Positions 34,535 to 44,221 are shown, counted from the first letter of the stretch. The stretch: 64,000 nucleotides of DNA from Wohlfahrtiimonas sp. G9077 (GCF_002252155.1 NZ_NEFD01000002.1:186001-250000); one strand, 5' to 3'. Numbers and translations: made by a program. Notes: a model not told the origin generated them from the sequence alone.

Positions 34535-35188
34535 GTGACAATCAGCAGTATTTTTTTGTGTGACTTTGATGGCACCATTAGCCTCAAAGATGTCACCGAC
34601 ACATTGATCGAATATTTTGGGCAAGATGGCTGCGATGCGCTAGAAGATGCGTGGGAAGCGGGCATGATTGGCTCACTTGAGTGCATGCAAGGACAAATTG
34701 CTTTATTAAAAGCCGATGAAGCTGCCCTCAATGCTTGTTTAGATACCATCGAGATTGATCCCACATTTGTGGATTTTTTAAATGCGATGGCAAAGGCTAA
34801 TGTGCCGGTTGCGATTGTCAGTGATGGTTTAGATTATGCCATTGAGTACATTTTAAAACGCCACGGCATTACCAATGTACCGATTATGGCCAATCACTTG
34901 GTGTATGATGGGGATGAATCTTGGCACTTAGAATTCCCTTACGCCACCACATTTTGTAAAAAACAGAGCGGCAACTGTAAATGTCATCAAGCGGACATTT
35001 TGTATCAAACATATGATCAAGTGTTGTATGTGGGCGATGGCACATCCGACTTTTGTGTCTCCCATGTGATCGATTTTATCTATGCCAAAGGTAAACTCAT
35101 CCATTATTGCGATAAACATGGATTGGCGCATCATGCCATTGTTGAGTTTGCAGACATTTTGCCCCATGTCGCACCGCTGCTAAAATGA
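34535..35188 (+). CDS. MtnX-like HAD-IB family phosphatase
   Basis: A 217-residue haloacid dehalogenase-type hydrolase: motif I DFDGT (10-14, D10 nucleophile and D12), motif II AIVSDGLD, and motif IV GDGTSDFCVS. The layout resembles MtnX-type phosphatases that act on phosphorylated sugars, but no methionine-salvage partner is nearby. The start is GTG with AGGAC about 9 bases upstream. It heads a plus-strand set with an esterase and two small transporters. Confidence 0.8.
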   Translation: MTISSIFLCDFDGTISLKDVTDTLIEYFGQDGCDALEDAWEAGMIGSLECMQGQIALLKADEAALNACLDTIEIDPTFVDFLNAMAKANVPVAIVSDGLDYAIEYILKRHGITNVPIMANHLVYDGDESWHLEFPYATTFCKKQSGNCKCHQADILYQTYDQVLYVGDGTSDFCVSHVIDFIYAKGKLIHYCDKHGLAHHAIVEFADILPHVAPLLK

Positions 35189-35232
35189 TTGAACATCAAT
35201 ACAAATAGATAAAGAGAAAAGAGAGTAGAAGT

Positions 35233-36060
35233 ATGATTGAAGATGTGAGCTTTATGCTCGAAGGTGATCGCAAGATTGGCGTTTTATTGATTCATGGATT
35301 AACGGGAACGCCCAATGAAATGCGCATCATTGCCAAAGGACTCAATAAAGCGGGCTTTACGGTGTATGCAATGCAGCTGGCTGGCCATTGCGGCACAGAG
35401 GCCGATTTGTGTCAAACCACATGGCAAGATTGGTATCAAAGTGTTGAAGCGGCCGCAGAGCGTTTGAATCAAGAAGTGGATCACTTCTTTGTGGCCGGTT
35501 TATCTATGGGTGCTGTTTTATCATTAAAATTGGCAGAAATGCGCCCTGATTTGGTCAAAGGCGTGATGGCCTATGCCACCACGTTTCGTTACGACGGCTG
35601 GAGTTTGCCATTTTATGCCAAGCACCTATTTTTCCTTTTAACATGGTTTAAAAAATTGGGCATTTGTCAGGACAAAGCCTTTTTTGAAGAGCCGCCTTAC
35701 GGTTTAAAAGATGAAAAAATCCGTAAAGTGGTTTCCGACAGTATGTTAGGCGGTGATGCGGCATCGGCAGGTTTAGCGAGCAATCCGTATCCTGCATTGG
35801 CAGAAATGCAGTGGCTTGCCAGAGATGTGCGTAAAAATCTTGCTAAAGTTACGGCGCCATGCCTCATTATGCATTCAAGCAATGATGACATTGCCAACAT
35901 CAATACCAATGCCCGCGTGATTGAAAAAAATGTCAGCGGCCCAACGGTATTTATCCCGCTTGATGACAGTTATCACCTCATCACCATTGATCGAGAGCGC
36001 AAAGTGGTGATTGAGCATTCAGTGGACTTTGTGGAACGAGTGGTGCAAGGAGAACTATGA
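35233..36060 (+). CDS. Alpha/beta hydrolase, carboxylesterase (Est30-like)
   Basis: A 275-residue cytosolic hydrolase. The oxyanion segment LLIHGLTGTPNEM, nucleophile S91 in GLSMG, D218 or D219 in SSNDDI and H248 in DDSYHLITID form the catalytic triad, as in bacterial short-chain carboxylesterases. The substrate is unknown. It overlaps the next gene by ATGA and lies 44 bp after the phosphatase gene, so these genes are probably co-transcribed. Confidence 0.85.
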   Translation: MIEDVSFMLEGDRKIGVLLIHGLTGTPNEMRIIAKGLNKAGFTVYAMQLAGHCGTEADLCQTTWQDWYQSVEAAAERLNQEVDHFFVAGLSMGAVLSLKLAEMRPDLVKGVMAYATTFRYDGWSLPFYAKHLFFLLTWFKKLGICQDKAFFEEPPYGLKDEKIRKVVSDSMLGGDAASAGLASNPYPALAEMQWLARDVRKNLAKVTAPCLIMHSSNDDIANINTNARVIEKNVSGPTVFIPLDDSYHLITIDRERKVVIEHSVDFVERVVQGEL

Positions 36061-36416
36061 CCGGATTGATCTTTGTTTTATGGATCGCAAATGTTGCCTT
36101 TGATACGTTAGGGCAGATTGCTTTTAAATATGCTGCAACCATCGAGACGAAAAATGACACCATGGCGAGCTATTGGCAAGGATTATTGCGTCAAAAGTGG
36201 CTGTGGATTGGTGTCATTGCTTATATTATTGAGTTCTTTTTGTGGTTGGCATTTTTAACCTTGGTGCCATTGTCAAAAGGCGTGCTGCTTGCGGCGATGA
36301 ACATCATTACCATCATGATTGCAGGGCGCTTATTGTTCAATGAAAAACTGATTGCGCTGCGTGTGATTGGCATTGCCTTTATCACAGCGGGCGTAGCCAT
36401 TGTGGGGATCTTTTAA
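36057..36416 (+). CDS. Half-size DMT/EamA-type transporter subunit 1
   Basis: A 119-residue membrane protein with four helices, the size of small multidrug-resistance or single-EamA-domain proteins. The segment FDTLGQIAFKYAAT in the first helix recurs almost unchanged in the next gene. It overlaps both neighbours by start/stop contacts (ATGA and TAATG). The pair probably forms a heterodimer; the substrate is unknown. Confidence 0.75.
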   Translation: MTGLIFVLWIANVAFDTLGQIAFKYAATIETKNDTMASYWQGLLRQKWLWIGVIAYIIEFFLWLAFLTLVPLSKGVLLAAMNIITIMIAGRLLFNEKLIALRVIGIAFITAGVAIVGIF

Positions 36417-36829
36417 TGAAAAAATTCTATTTGATTGGTTTTGGCATTTTGTTGATTTTTGACACATTGGGGCAAACGAGTTTTAAATTGGCGGCAACGG
36501 CCGCAGAACCCTTAGCCATGAGCATGGATTGGGTGGTGCGTGTCTTTACGAATGTTTGGGTGTATGTGGCGATTTTTGGTTACATTGTCACCTTTTTGGC
36601 ATGGATGACTCTACTTCGCCATGCGCCGGTTGGGCCGGCATTTGCCGCAGCTCATATGGAAGTGGTGACGGTGATGATTGTCTCCATTTGGCTCTTTAAT
36701 GATCACATCACCTTTGGGCGCTTTTTAGGCGCTTTATTGATTGTGGTGGGCATCATCTGTTTGGCCTTTGCCGAAAAACAGGCAATGGCGCTAGAGGCCG
36801 CTGAAAAAGCAAAAGCCTCTGCCAATTAA
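36416..36829 (+). CDS. Half-size DMT/EamA-type transporter subunit 2
   Basis: A 137-residue membrane protein with four helices and the shared FDTLGQTSFKLAAT motif. It ends in a charged alanine- and lysine-rich tail (EAAEKAKASAN) absent from subunit 1. The two adjacent, unequal half-transporters resemble paired systems such as MdtIJ in arrangement only. Its stop overlaps the arginase-fold gene on the other strand by 3 bp. Confidence 0.75.
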   Translation: MKKFYLIGFGILLIFDTLGQTSFKLAATAAEPLAMSMDWVVRVFTNVWVYVAIFGYIVTFLAWMTLLRHAPVGPAFAAAHMEVVTVMIVSIWLFNDHITFGRFLGALLIVVGIICLAFAEKQAMALEAAEKAKASAN

Positions 36830-37683
36830 GGCATTAAGCGATCTAAAATGCTTTGGTTAAAGGCATTTTGGGTTGCTTGCCAGGCAGTTAATTTTTCTAA
36901 CGCAATGGGCGCTTGTTGATCTAAACGGCTTAAGAAGCGTTTCCAACCGGTTTGATAAGTGTATTCAGAAACATCGCCCGTGACATCCGATCCGATTAAG
37001 CGGGGCTTGATGGCATCAATCACCGCCATGATGTGGCGCGCTTCTAAAATCCCTTGATCCCAATTTGTTTGCACCACTTGATCACTTAAAGCATCTTTAT
37101 CAATGGAGAGATAAACAGGGCGCGCACTGTGTGTTTGGGTTTGTAAAAACGCTGCGATCAAATCATCACTCGTATCAAAGGATCGAAAGGCATGTTTAAG
37201 CCCCATTACAGTTGCCCAGTGCGTATTGACCTTCATGGACCAATAAGTGAGTTTATTACCATACAGTGGGCGCAGATGATTTTCCCACGAGTGGGCAAGG
37301 CCAATGTCATTTGATGTGATGCCAAGCACATGAATGTGATGAACTTGCGGCAATTTGGCAATGTGCGCCACCCATGAGCCACAATGAATACCAAAGGGAA
37401 AGCGCATGTTATCAGGATGATTGTCAAAGATCACCACATCAAATGGCTCATCAGCGGGCATGCGCTCAATCAGCAGTGTGCTGATGTGATGATAATCCCC
37501 GCTGCCCATAAACACCGTGCCATAATGGGATGGCAAAATGCGTGTTAAATAGTGATTCAATTGTTGATATGTTTTCAGGCTTGAGCCAAAGCGGATGGCT
37601 TCTTGCCAGTTGGATAAATCAATTGTTGTGGCTTGATCTAACGATACGCTGTGATCAAAGTCGAGAATCAAAGGTGTTTTCAT
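36826..37683 (-). CDS. Arginase/ureohydrolase-fold protein
   Basis: A 285-residue protein with the dimetal motifs of the arginase family: GSGDYHH (60-66), DNHPD (87-91), SIDKD (193-197, D195 and D197) and GSDVTGD (231-237). The usual GGDHS, DAHxD and DxDxxDP motifs are altered in detail, so the substrate may not be arginine or agmatine. Its ATG overlaps the stop of the FemAB-like gene. Together with the class III aminotransferase it suggests amine or amino acid chemistry. Confidence 0.75.
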   Translation of the reverse strand: MKTPLILDFDHSVSLDQATTIDLSNWQEAIRFGSSLKTYQQLNHYLTRILPSHYGTVFMGSGDYHHISTLLIERMPADEPFDVVIFDNHPDNMRFPFGIHCGSWVAHIAKLPQVHHIHVLGITSNDIGLAHSWENHLRPLYGNKLTYWSMKVNTHWATVMGLKHAFRSFDTSDDLIAAFLQTQTHSARPVYLSIDKDALSDQVVQTNWDQGILEARHIMAVIDAIKPRLIGSDVTGDVSEYTYQTGWKRFLSRLDQQAPIALEKLTAWQATQNAFNQSILDRLMP

Positions 37684-38753
37684 GCATTCTCCTGATTGAG
37701 TTGATCTAAGGTTTTTTGATCACTCTCAAAATAGCGGCTCAGGCGGCTCAAAATGGCACGCAACATGGGATTTTTAATGTACACAGCATGTTCTGTGAAG
37801 GTGAATTTCGCCCCAAGATACGCTTTGATCTGCGGATCGGTCCAACCTGCAATGTAATGGGTCAATTGATGCTTTGCTGCATAATCTAAATTATAAAACC
37901 AACTGAGATAATACAGATTGTGTTCACGGGCAGCGGGATAAACAAAGCCCACATATTTATCCACCAAGCGCTGATTGAGCACATAACAGATGTTGTAACC
38001 AATCAATTGATCCTTGTGATGATAGGTGAAAATGAGGCCGCCACTTTGATCATCTTGCAAAATGGTTTTGAAAAATTCACGGCTCAATTGATCAAAATGG
38101 ATCTCGCTTTGATTAAAAACATTGAGATACAGATCATAATATTCATTGAGAATGGCGTCTTCTTGAAAGATGGCATCGCCTGTTTTGATTTGACGGATCT
38201 CAATGTCCGCCAAACTTTTGAGTTTGCGGCGCATGTCTTTTCTGCGGGATTTAGAGAGGCGCGCGATGTATTCTTCTGAGTTTTTAAAATCAATCGGCAC
38301 CCATGCTAAGGCTTGGCCAGAGAGTGTGATGAAATTTTCTGCCATCAATGCGGCTTTTAATTCAGCGGCTTTTTGATTGGCCTCATCACTCAATAAGGGC
38401 GATTGATTCGGAATGTCTTTGACAATGGTGAGTGCGGTTTTTTGACCATACGCAGCACGAATGGCACGAGCGGTTTGTGTGGCATCGTCATCATTGATTA
38501 AGCAATACTCAGACACTGTGGTGCCAATAAACGTGGTTTGCCACGTCAGTGCGCGGTGGATCAGCTTTTGGAGTGGCAGGCGCGCAATTTTTTCAAGGGC
38601 ATCGGCCTCAAGCGTGGTCAATAGATTAAAGGGTGCGCGAAAGGCAGGCACATTGGGCACGTCCGTTTGCACCACAAAATGGTAGGGCGGAGATTGCTCA
38701 AAGGCTCTGATGAGTGAATCAGGTTCTAATTGTGTGAGGTACTGCACTGTCAT
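37680..38753 (-). CDS. FemAB/GNAT-like acyltransferase
   Basis: A 357-residue soluble protein with a C-terminal GNAT-type region (about 170-330), including YIARLSKSRRKDMRRKLKSL and the acyl-acceptor-like segments GGLIFTYHHKDQLIGYNICY and RLVDKYVGFVYPAAREHNLYYLSWFYNLDYA. It resembles FemAB-type or predicted N-acyltransferases, which attach amino acids or acyl groups to amines. The ATG sits very close to AAGGGGG; a GTG two codons later has better spacing and may be the real start. Its stop overlaps the arginase-fold gene. Confidence 0.65.
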   Translation of the reverse strand: MTVQYLTQLEPDSLIRAFEQSPPYHFVVQTDVPNVPAFRAPFNLLTTLEADALEKIARLPLQKLIHRALTWQTTFIGTTVSEYCLINDDDATQTARAIRAAYGQKTALTIVKDIPNQSPLLSDEANQKAAELKAALMAENFITLSGQALAWVPIDFKNSEEYIARLSKSRRKDMRRKLKSLADIEIRQIKTGDAIFQEDAILNEYYDLYLNVFNQSEIHFDQLSREFFKTILQDDQSGGLIFTYHHKDQLIGYNICYVLNQRLVDKYVGFVYPAAREHNLYYLSWFYNLDYAAKHQLTHYIAGWTDPQIKAYLGAKFTFTEHAVYIKNPMLRAILSRLSRYFESDQKTLDQLNQENA

Positions 38754-38782
38754 CCCCCTTGTTGATGGTTCTACAATGCAAA

Positions 38783-38807
38783 TGGATCATAAGTGACTTA
38801 TGATCCA
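38783..38807 (-). repeat. Intergenic perfect inverted repeat (hairpin)
   Basis: Eleven-base arms TGGATCATAAG and CTTATGATCCA around a 3-base loop. It starts 18 bases after the aminotransferase stop and precedes the FemAB-like gene. There is no T-run, so it is not a clear terminator. The layout copies the hairpin at 1215-1239. Confidence 0.6.
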
Positions 38808-38825
38808 TCTGAAACGCGTCAATGA

Positions 38826-40211
38826 TTAGCTATTTTTAGCGCGTGTTAATAATTGATCTAATAAGGCTAAACCTTGATCAATCTCTTCAGTTGAAATGTG
38901 AAGGGATGGCGCTAAGGTGATGACGTTTTTATAGTAACCGCCCACATCGAGCACTAAGCCCATTTTTTTGCCATTCCAATCTAAATCACCGGCTAAACCA
39001 ATGTCCACCATTTTATCTAACAATGGTTTGTTTGGTGTAAAGCCATCTTCTGTACAGATTTCTGCACGAAGCGCTAAACCTAAGCCATCGACATCACCAA
39101 TCTCTTTGTGACGTTTTTGAAGATCACGCAAACCTTCTAAGAAATGCTCCCCTTTCTTCATCACCATGGTTTCATAGTCAGTTTCTTGGGTCATTTTCAT
39201 CACTTCTAAACCAAGAGCAGTGCCAAGTGGGTTAGAGGCAAAGGTTGAGTGAGTGGAGCCTGGAGGGAAAACATCTGGGTTGATGAGTTCTTCGCGTGCC
39301 CATAAGCCGCCCAGTGGATTTAAACCATTGGTTAAGGCTTTGGCAAATACCAATACATCTGGCGTCACATCAAAGTGCTCGATTGCCCATAATTTACCTG
39401 TGCGGTAAAAGCCCATTTGAATTTCATCCACCACCAATAAAATGCCGTATTGATCCAAGACTTTTTTCAAGCCTTTAAAGAAGTTGCGTGGTGGAATCAC
39501 ATAACCGCCGGTGCCTTGAATGGCTTCAACGTAAAATGCAGCATATTCTGCTTCTTTAACTTTAGGGTCCCAAACGCCGTTGTATTCTGTTTCAAAGAGG
39601 CGCGCAAAATCATTCACACAATGTTCGCCATACTCTTCTGCCGTCATGCCTTTCGGGCGACGGAATGGATAAGGGAATGGGATGAATTGTGCACGTTCAC
39701 CAAAGTGACCATAGCGGCGGCGATAACGATAGCTCGATGTGATGGAAGAAGCGCCCAATGTACGGCCGTGATAGCCGCCTTCAAAGGCAAACATTAAGCT
39801 TTTACCATTTGTGGCGTTGCGCACCAATTTTAAGGAATCTTCAATACATTGAGAGCCGCCCACGTTAAAGTGTACGCGGCCTTCTTTACCAAATTTGCGT
39901 TCCATATCGGTGGCAATGGCTTTGGCCAATTCGATTTTCGTTGGGTGCAAATATTGGCTGGCCATTTGTGGCAATGTATCGATTTGGTGTTTTAACACAT
40001 TGTCTAAACGTTCGTTTTTATAGCCAAAGTTAACGGCGGAATACCACATTTGAAGGTCAAGGTATTGAACGTCATTGGCATCATATAAATAGCTGCCGTT
40101 ACAATCTGTGAAGATTTTTGGGGGATTGACATAGTGAACGGTGTCACCAAATGAGCAATATTTAGCTTCATCTTTCAGTAATTGTTGTTCATCGATAGAA
40201 TGTTTTTCCAT
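38826..40211 (-). CDS. Class III PLP-dependent aminotransferase
   Basis: A 461-residue enzyme of the acetylornithine/4-aminobutyrate type: FEGGYHGRTLGASS, the PLP-aspartate motif VVDEIQMGFYRTG and the Schiff-base lysine in FAKALTNGLNPLGG. Substrate specificity cannot be read. ATG 40211 is used because GGAG lies 8 bases before it; a TTG two codons earlier is less likely. It is the first gene of the minus-strand set with the acyltransferase and arginase-fold genes, separated from them by a 72-bp gap holding a hairpin. Confidence 0.85.
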   Translation of the reverse strand: MEKHSIDEQQLLKDEAKYCSFGDTVHYVNPPKIFTDCNGSYLYDANDVQYLDLQMWYSAVNFGYKNERLDNVLKHQIDTLPQMASQYLHPTKIELAKAIATDMERKFGKEGRVHFNVGGSQCIEDSLKLVRNATNGKSLMFAFEGGYHGRTLGASSITSSYRYRRRYGHFGERAQFIPFPYPFRRPKGMTAEEYGEHCVNDFARLFETEYNGVWDPKVKEAEYAAFYVEAIQGTGGYVIPPRNFFKGLKKVLDQYGILLVVDEIQMGFYRTGKLWAIEHFDVTPDVLVFAKALTNGLNPLGGLWAREELINPDVFPPGSTHSTFASNPLGTALGLEVMKMTQETDYETMVMKKGEHFLEGLRDLQKRHKEIGDVDGLGLALRAEICTEDGFTPNKPLLDKMVDIGLAGDLDWNGKKMGLVLDVGGYYKNVITLAPSLHISTEEIDQGLALLDQLLTRAKNS

Positions 40212-40269
40212 GTGCAAAGCTCCATGTTGTCAATGAATGAAATGTTGTTATTGTTGCCAATTGTTGTTC

Positions 40270-40306
40270 TAAAAACCGCACCATTATCAGAAATCTGATG
40301 CGGTTT
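40270..40306 (-). terminator. Intrinsic terminator of the MipA-type gene
   Basis: AAACCGCA / TGCGGTTT with an inner ATCAG / CTGAT stem and a five-base bulge. On the minus strand it is followed by five T. It separates the envelope genes from the aminotransferase transcript. Confidence 0.6.
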
Positions 40307-40354
40307 GTGTATTATGATTGTGTGTGACTTTTGTAACATGAGCCCAAAATTGAG

Positions 40355-41095
40355 TTAAAACTCATAGGCAATGCCCAGTTGAAATGAGTATAAATCGCTT
40401 TTATCCACCATTGGACTGTGGCGAATGTTTTTATGTAAATGATCATAGCGGCCGGTGGCCATGATTTCCCATTTCGGCGTCACTTGATAGCTTAAGTTGA
40501 GCTCTAAATAGGGATTGACACCTTGTTTGCTGGTGTATTCAGGCAAGCCAGAACGCATTGATTCACTGTGATTGATGCCGTAGTAATAGTTGTTGTAACG
40601 CTTGTTGTGCCACTCAAGGCCAATCACAGGCATTACAGTTAAGTCTTGCATGGTCAATGCCGCTGAATAATTGATGGCAAATGTGGTGCCTTTATTGCGC
40701 CCAAGCAGATCCGTGTTAAGGGTTGCGCCAAAGCCGCCAAAATCTGTGATCAATGTGTAATCAAGGGTGGCCATCACGCTCTCTTTGCGGCGATTGAGCT
40801 GTTTGATGCGCCAATCATCGCTGTCTTTTGGCTTAAAGCCCGTTTGATCATAGAGTGCACCGAGCGTCAATTGCTGCGTGTCTGAATGGAGAATGTAAAC
40901 GCCCGCTTCTAAACCATCGATGTAGAACACAGGACTTTCATAGTTGATGTAAGGCTGTACGCTGTTGTCATGATCGATGCCTTTATAGGGGGAACGGTCA
41001 ATTTCGCCTAAGACCCCCAGTTTAAATGAATCTGCAAGGGCAACGCTGCCGATGCTGCCAATGAGCGCAATTGTGCATAAACGAGAAAGTAACAT
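40355..41095 (-). CDS. MipA/OmpV-family outer membrane protein
   Basis: A 246-residue protein with a signal peptide (MLLSRLCTIALIGSIGSVALA) and a beta-barrel pattern with aromatic ends, closing in FQLGIAYEF. MipA/OmpV proteins are small outer-membrane barrels, in some species scaffolds for murein enzymes. The second in-frame ATG is used because GGAA is 8 bases upstream of it. It lies 41 bp after the YiiX-type gene. Confidence 0.7.
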   Translation of the reverse strand: MLLSRLCTIALIGSIGSVALADSFKLGVLGEIDRSPYKGIDHDNSVQPYINYESPVFYIDGLEAGVYILHSDTQQLTLGALYDQTGFKPKDSDDWRIKQLNRRKESVMATLDYTLITDFGGFGATLNTDLLGRNKGTTFAINYSAALTMQDLTVMPVIGLEWHNKRYNNYYYGINHSESMRSGLPEYTSKQGVNPYLELNLSYQVTPKWEIMATGRYDHLHKNIRHSPMVDKSDLYSFQLGIAYEF

Positions 41096-41136
41096 AATCA
41101 TTATTCCATTAAAGTGATGAAAATGATGGGTTATGG

Positions 41137-41733
41137 TTATTGTACTGAATTTTCTCTCTCTTCGCTAAACTCATCGACAATCATCATGTTTGGCAGCTGC
41201 AAAAAAGCATCGGGAAACAGATACTGCCCTTGAAAAGGCCCAACATCAATTGATTGCCAAGTGAGCTTGAGCTCAGGTTTTAGGCTGATTAAGGGTTGCT
41301 CAATGAGCGTGGTGCAATAGAGATTCTCTTCGGTGCGTGCTTTTAGAACATAGGGTGCGCCGATTTGATCTTTAATGTGTTTGCTTAATTGCGCACGTTC
41401 AGAGATGGATAAAAAGGCAGGGCGCACGATCACATAATCTTTGGCCATGTGCGTGGCCAAAAAATCTGTCAGTGGCGTTGTGATCACTTGATTAGGATGC
41501 AGCGGATCATCATCGGTGGTGGAATGTGTGACCATGATCGGCTCAAGATCGGTGATGATGCCGATGTGAGAAAACCTACCGCCACTTAATTTTTGGATGA
41601 TCAGGCTATCAACATGATTACCGGTGCGCAGCACAATGTCCCCAAGGGCAAGTGTTTTCGCACTGACGCTTGGGCATAAAAAAAGTGCTGTGAGGCTCAC
41701 AACACTGATTTTAATCCATGATGCAATGATCAT
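41137..41733 (-). CDS. YiiX-type permuted papain-fold hydrolase
   Basis: A 198-residue exported protein with a signal peptide (about 1-25) and the circularly permuted NlpC/P60-like layout: GDIVLRTG, then the catalytic histidine H56 in FSHIGII, and the catalytic cysteine C140 in LYCTTLIE. Members of this YiiX/YebB group are thought to act on lipids or amide/ester bonds. It overlaps no neighbour but starts 2 bp after the lipoprotein gene. Confidence 0.75.
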   Translation of the reverse strand: MIIASWIKISVVSLTALFLCPSVSAKTLALGDIVLRTGNHVDSLIIQKLSGGRFSHIGIITDLEPIMVTHSTTDDDPLHPNQVITTPLTDFLATHMAKDYVIVRPAFLSISERAQLSKHIKDQIGAPYVLKARTEENLYCTTLIEQPLISLKPELKLTWQSIDVGPFQGQYLFPDAFLQLPNMMIVDEFSEERENSVQ

Positions 41734-41734
41734 C

Positions 41735-42139
41735 TTAAAGTGCGATTTTCCAGCCTTTTGCTGTTTTCACTGTCGTCATGTCGCCAGCGTCTTCTTCACC
41801 TTTTTTGAATGTCACAACAAAATTCACAGTGGCACGTGATTTATCGTCATTAAGATATTTCACATCTTTGATGTCAATTTTAGAGATGCCGCCTTGTGCT
41901 TCGCTGTTTGCTTTAGCTTCAGCCGCTGCCATGCCCATTTTACCGACGATCATTTGTTGAACCATAGGATCTTCGCCATCTTTACCTAAATCTAATGCTT
42001 TAACCATCGCTTCAGCATCGCCTTTATAGGTGCTTTCGATGAAATGCTTGGTAATGCCTTCAGGAGAATCACTGTCTGAACAGGCAACAATGAAGAATGA
42101 AAATAAGATAACCAAAGGATATAAAAGGATTTTTCTCAT
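41735..42139 (-). CDS. DUF4878-like lipoprotein
   Basis: A 134-residue lipoprotein with a lipobox FIVAC (C20) and a small NTF2-like domain: ITKHFIESTYKGDAEAMVKAL and ATVNFVVTFKKGEEDAGDMTTVKTAKGWKI, as in DUF4878 or lumazine-binding-like proteins. The role is unknown. It is the first gene of a minus-strand set with the YiiX-type and MipA-type genes. Confidence 0.75.
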   Translation of the reverse strand: MRKILLYPLVILFSFFIVACSDSDSPEGITKHFIESTYKGDAEAMVKALDLGKDGEDPMVQQMIVGKMGMAAAEAKANSEAQGGISKIDIKDVKYLNDDKSRATVNFVVTFKKGEEDAGDMTTVKTAKGWKIAL

Positions 42140-42284
42140 GCTTTAATACTCGTTATGTATAAAATAAATGACTGAATGCGCATCATATCACGATTGTTAA
42201 TTTTATATGCAGCAAATATATCGCTATTCTGTTAAATGGTATATACTTAATGGTTTGTTAAATAGTCAATCCGTGGAGTTTTGA

Positions 42285-44201
42285 ATGGTTGTTATTACCC
42301 TGCCAGATGGTAGTCAAAGAGAGTACCCAAATCCTGTTTCAGGTTTTGATATTGTAGAAAGTATTGGCCCAGGTCTTGCAAAAGCCGCTGTGGCAATGGT
42401 TGTTGACGGTACCCAAAAAGATCTCTCCACGGTAATAACGGGAAACGCAACGGTCAAAATTCTCACGCCGAAAGATGAGGAAGGTTTAGATGTTGTTCGT
42501 CACACATTAGCGGCGCAAGTTTTAGCGCGTGCCGTGAAAACCTTGTATCCAGATGCATTGCTGGCCATTGGCCCAACCATCGACAACGGTTTTTATTACG
42601 ACATCGATTTTAAAGCGCCCATCACGCCTGAAGATTTACCCGCCATTGAAGCAAAAATGCGCGAAATCATCAAAGAAGGTTTAGATGTGACGCGTGAAAT
42701 GCATCCACGTGCAAAAGCGATTGAATACTTTGCAGCACGCGGTGAAACATACAAAGTGGACATCATTACACGCGCCCCTGAAGATCAAACAGAGATCTCA
42801 TTGTATCGTCAAGGCGACAATGGGGAAGATGTCTTTACCGATTTATGTGTGGGTCCTCATTTACCGAGCATCAAAAAAGCAAACATTGCCTTTAAATTGA
42901 TGAACGTTGCCGGTGCTTATTGGCGCGGTGACTCAAACAACAAAATGCTCACGCGCATTTATGCGGTGGCATTTGCCTCTGAGAAAGAGTTAAAAGCACA
43001 TTTGGCCTTCTTAGAAGAAGTTTCTAAGCGTGATCATCGCCGCATTGGTAAAGCACAAGAGTTGTTCCATTTACAAGAAGAAGCGCCTGGCATGGTGTTT
43101 TGGCATCCAAATGGTTGGCAGCTTTGGCAGATCATCGAGCAATACATGCGCGAGCGCCAAAAAGAAGAAGGCTATTTAGAAATTAAAACCCCAATGGTTG
43201 TGGATCGTTCATTGTGGGAAAAATCGGGTCACTGGGAAAACTATCGTGAAAACATGTTCACGACGGCTTCTGAAAACCGCGATTATGCAGTGAAACCGAT
43301 GAACTGCCCATGTCACGTTCAAGTGTTTAACCATGGTTTGCACTCGTATCGTGATTTACCTTTGCGTTTGGCTGAGTTTGGCTCATGTCATCGCAATGAA
43401 CCATCGGGTGCCCTTCACGGCATCATGCGCGTGCGCGGCTTTGTGCAAGATGATGCGCACATTTTCTGTCGCATTGATCAAGTGGTGAGCGAAGTAGAGA
43501 ACTTCCACCGTTTTGCCATGAGTGTGTATGATCGCTTTGGCTTTGAAAACATTGCCATCAAATTGAGCCTTCGCCCTGAAGAGCGCGCTGGTTCTGATGA
43601 AGTGTGGGACAAAGCAGAAGAGGGTTTACGTGTTGCATTGAGTGCAGCCGGCGTTGAGTGGGAAGAGTTGCCTGGTGAAGGCGCATTCTACGGCCCGAAA
43701 GTTGAATACCACATCAAAGATGCCATCGGCCGTTCTTGGCAAGTGGGCACAATTCAGTTAGACTTTGTATTACCAGAACGTTTAGACGCAGAATTTGTAG
43801 ATGAAGATAATACGCGCAAACGTCCTGTTATGCTTCACAGAGCAATTTTAGGCTCATTTGAACGCTTCATTGGCATTTTAATTGAGCATCATGCAGGATC
43901 TTTCCCATTCTGGTTAGCGCCTGTCCAAGCATTTGTGGCAGGGATCACAAGTCATCAAGACGACTACGTCAAAGAGATTGAAGCGAAGCTCAAAAAAGCG
44001 AACATCCGTACGAAAATTGACTTGAGAAATGAAAAGATTGGATATAAAATCCGTGAAGCTACGATTGGTCGAATCCCTTACCTTTTAGTTGTTGGTAAGC
44101 GTGAGGCAGAAGAAGGCTTAGTGTCCGTGAGAACTCGCGAAGGCGAAGATCTTGGCACGATGACTTTAGAAGCTGCCATCGACTTAATGAATAAAGATTA
44201 A
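42285..44201 (+). CDS. thrS: Threonyl-tRNA synthetase
   Basis: A 638-residue class II synthetase with TGS, editing, catalytic and anticodon-binding domains. Visible motifs are the TGS start ([15 protein letters not shown]), the zinc-binding editing region, [38 protein letters not shown] and [18 protein letters not shown]. It charges tRNA-Thr. It heads the thrS-infC-rpmI-rplT-pheST-ihfA run found in many gammaproteobacteria. A TATACT-type -10 lies at about 42242-42247. Confidence 0.97.
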   Translation: MVVITLPDGSQREYPNPVSGFDIVESIGPGLAKAAVAMVVDGTQKDLSTVITGNATVKILTPKDEEGLDVVRHTLAAQVLARAVKTLYPDALLAIGPTIDNGFYYDIDFKAPITPEDLPAIEAKMREIIKEGLDVTREMHPRAKAIEYFAARGETYKVDIITRAPEDQTEISLYRQGDNGEDVFTDLCVGPHLPSIKKANIAFKLMNVAGAYWRGDSNNKMLTRIYAVAFASEKELKAHLAFLEEVSKRDHRRIGKAQELFHLQEEAPGMVFWHPNGWQLWQIIEQYMRERQKEEGYLEIKTPMVVDRSLWEKSGHWENYRENMFTTASENRDYAVKPMNCPCHVQVFNHGLHSYRDLPLRLAEFGSCHRNEPSGALHGIMRVRGFVQDDAHIFCRIDQVVSEVENFHRFAMSVYDRFGFENIAIKLSLRPEERAGSDEVWDKAEEGLRVALSAAGVEWEELPGEGAFYGPKVEYHIKDAIGRSWQVGTIQLDFVLPERLDAEFVDEDNTRKRPVMLHRAILGSFERFIGILIEHHAGSFPFWLAPVQAFVAGITSHQDDYVKEIEAKLKKANIRTKIDLRNEKIGYKIREATIGRIPYLLVVGKREAEEGLVSVRTREGEDLGTMTLEAAIDLMNKD

Positions 44202-44221
44202 TACTTAATGGAGATAGAGTT

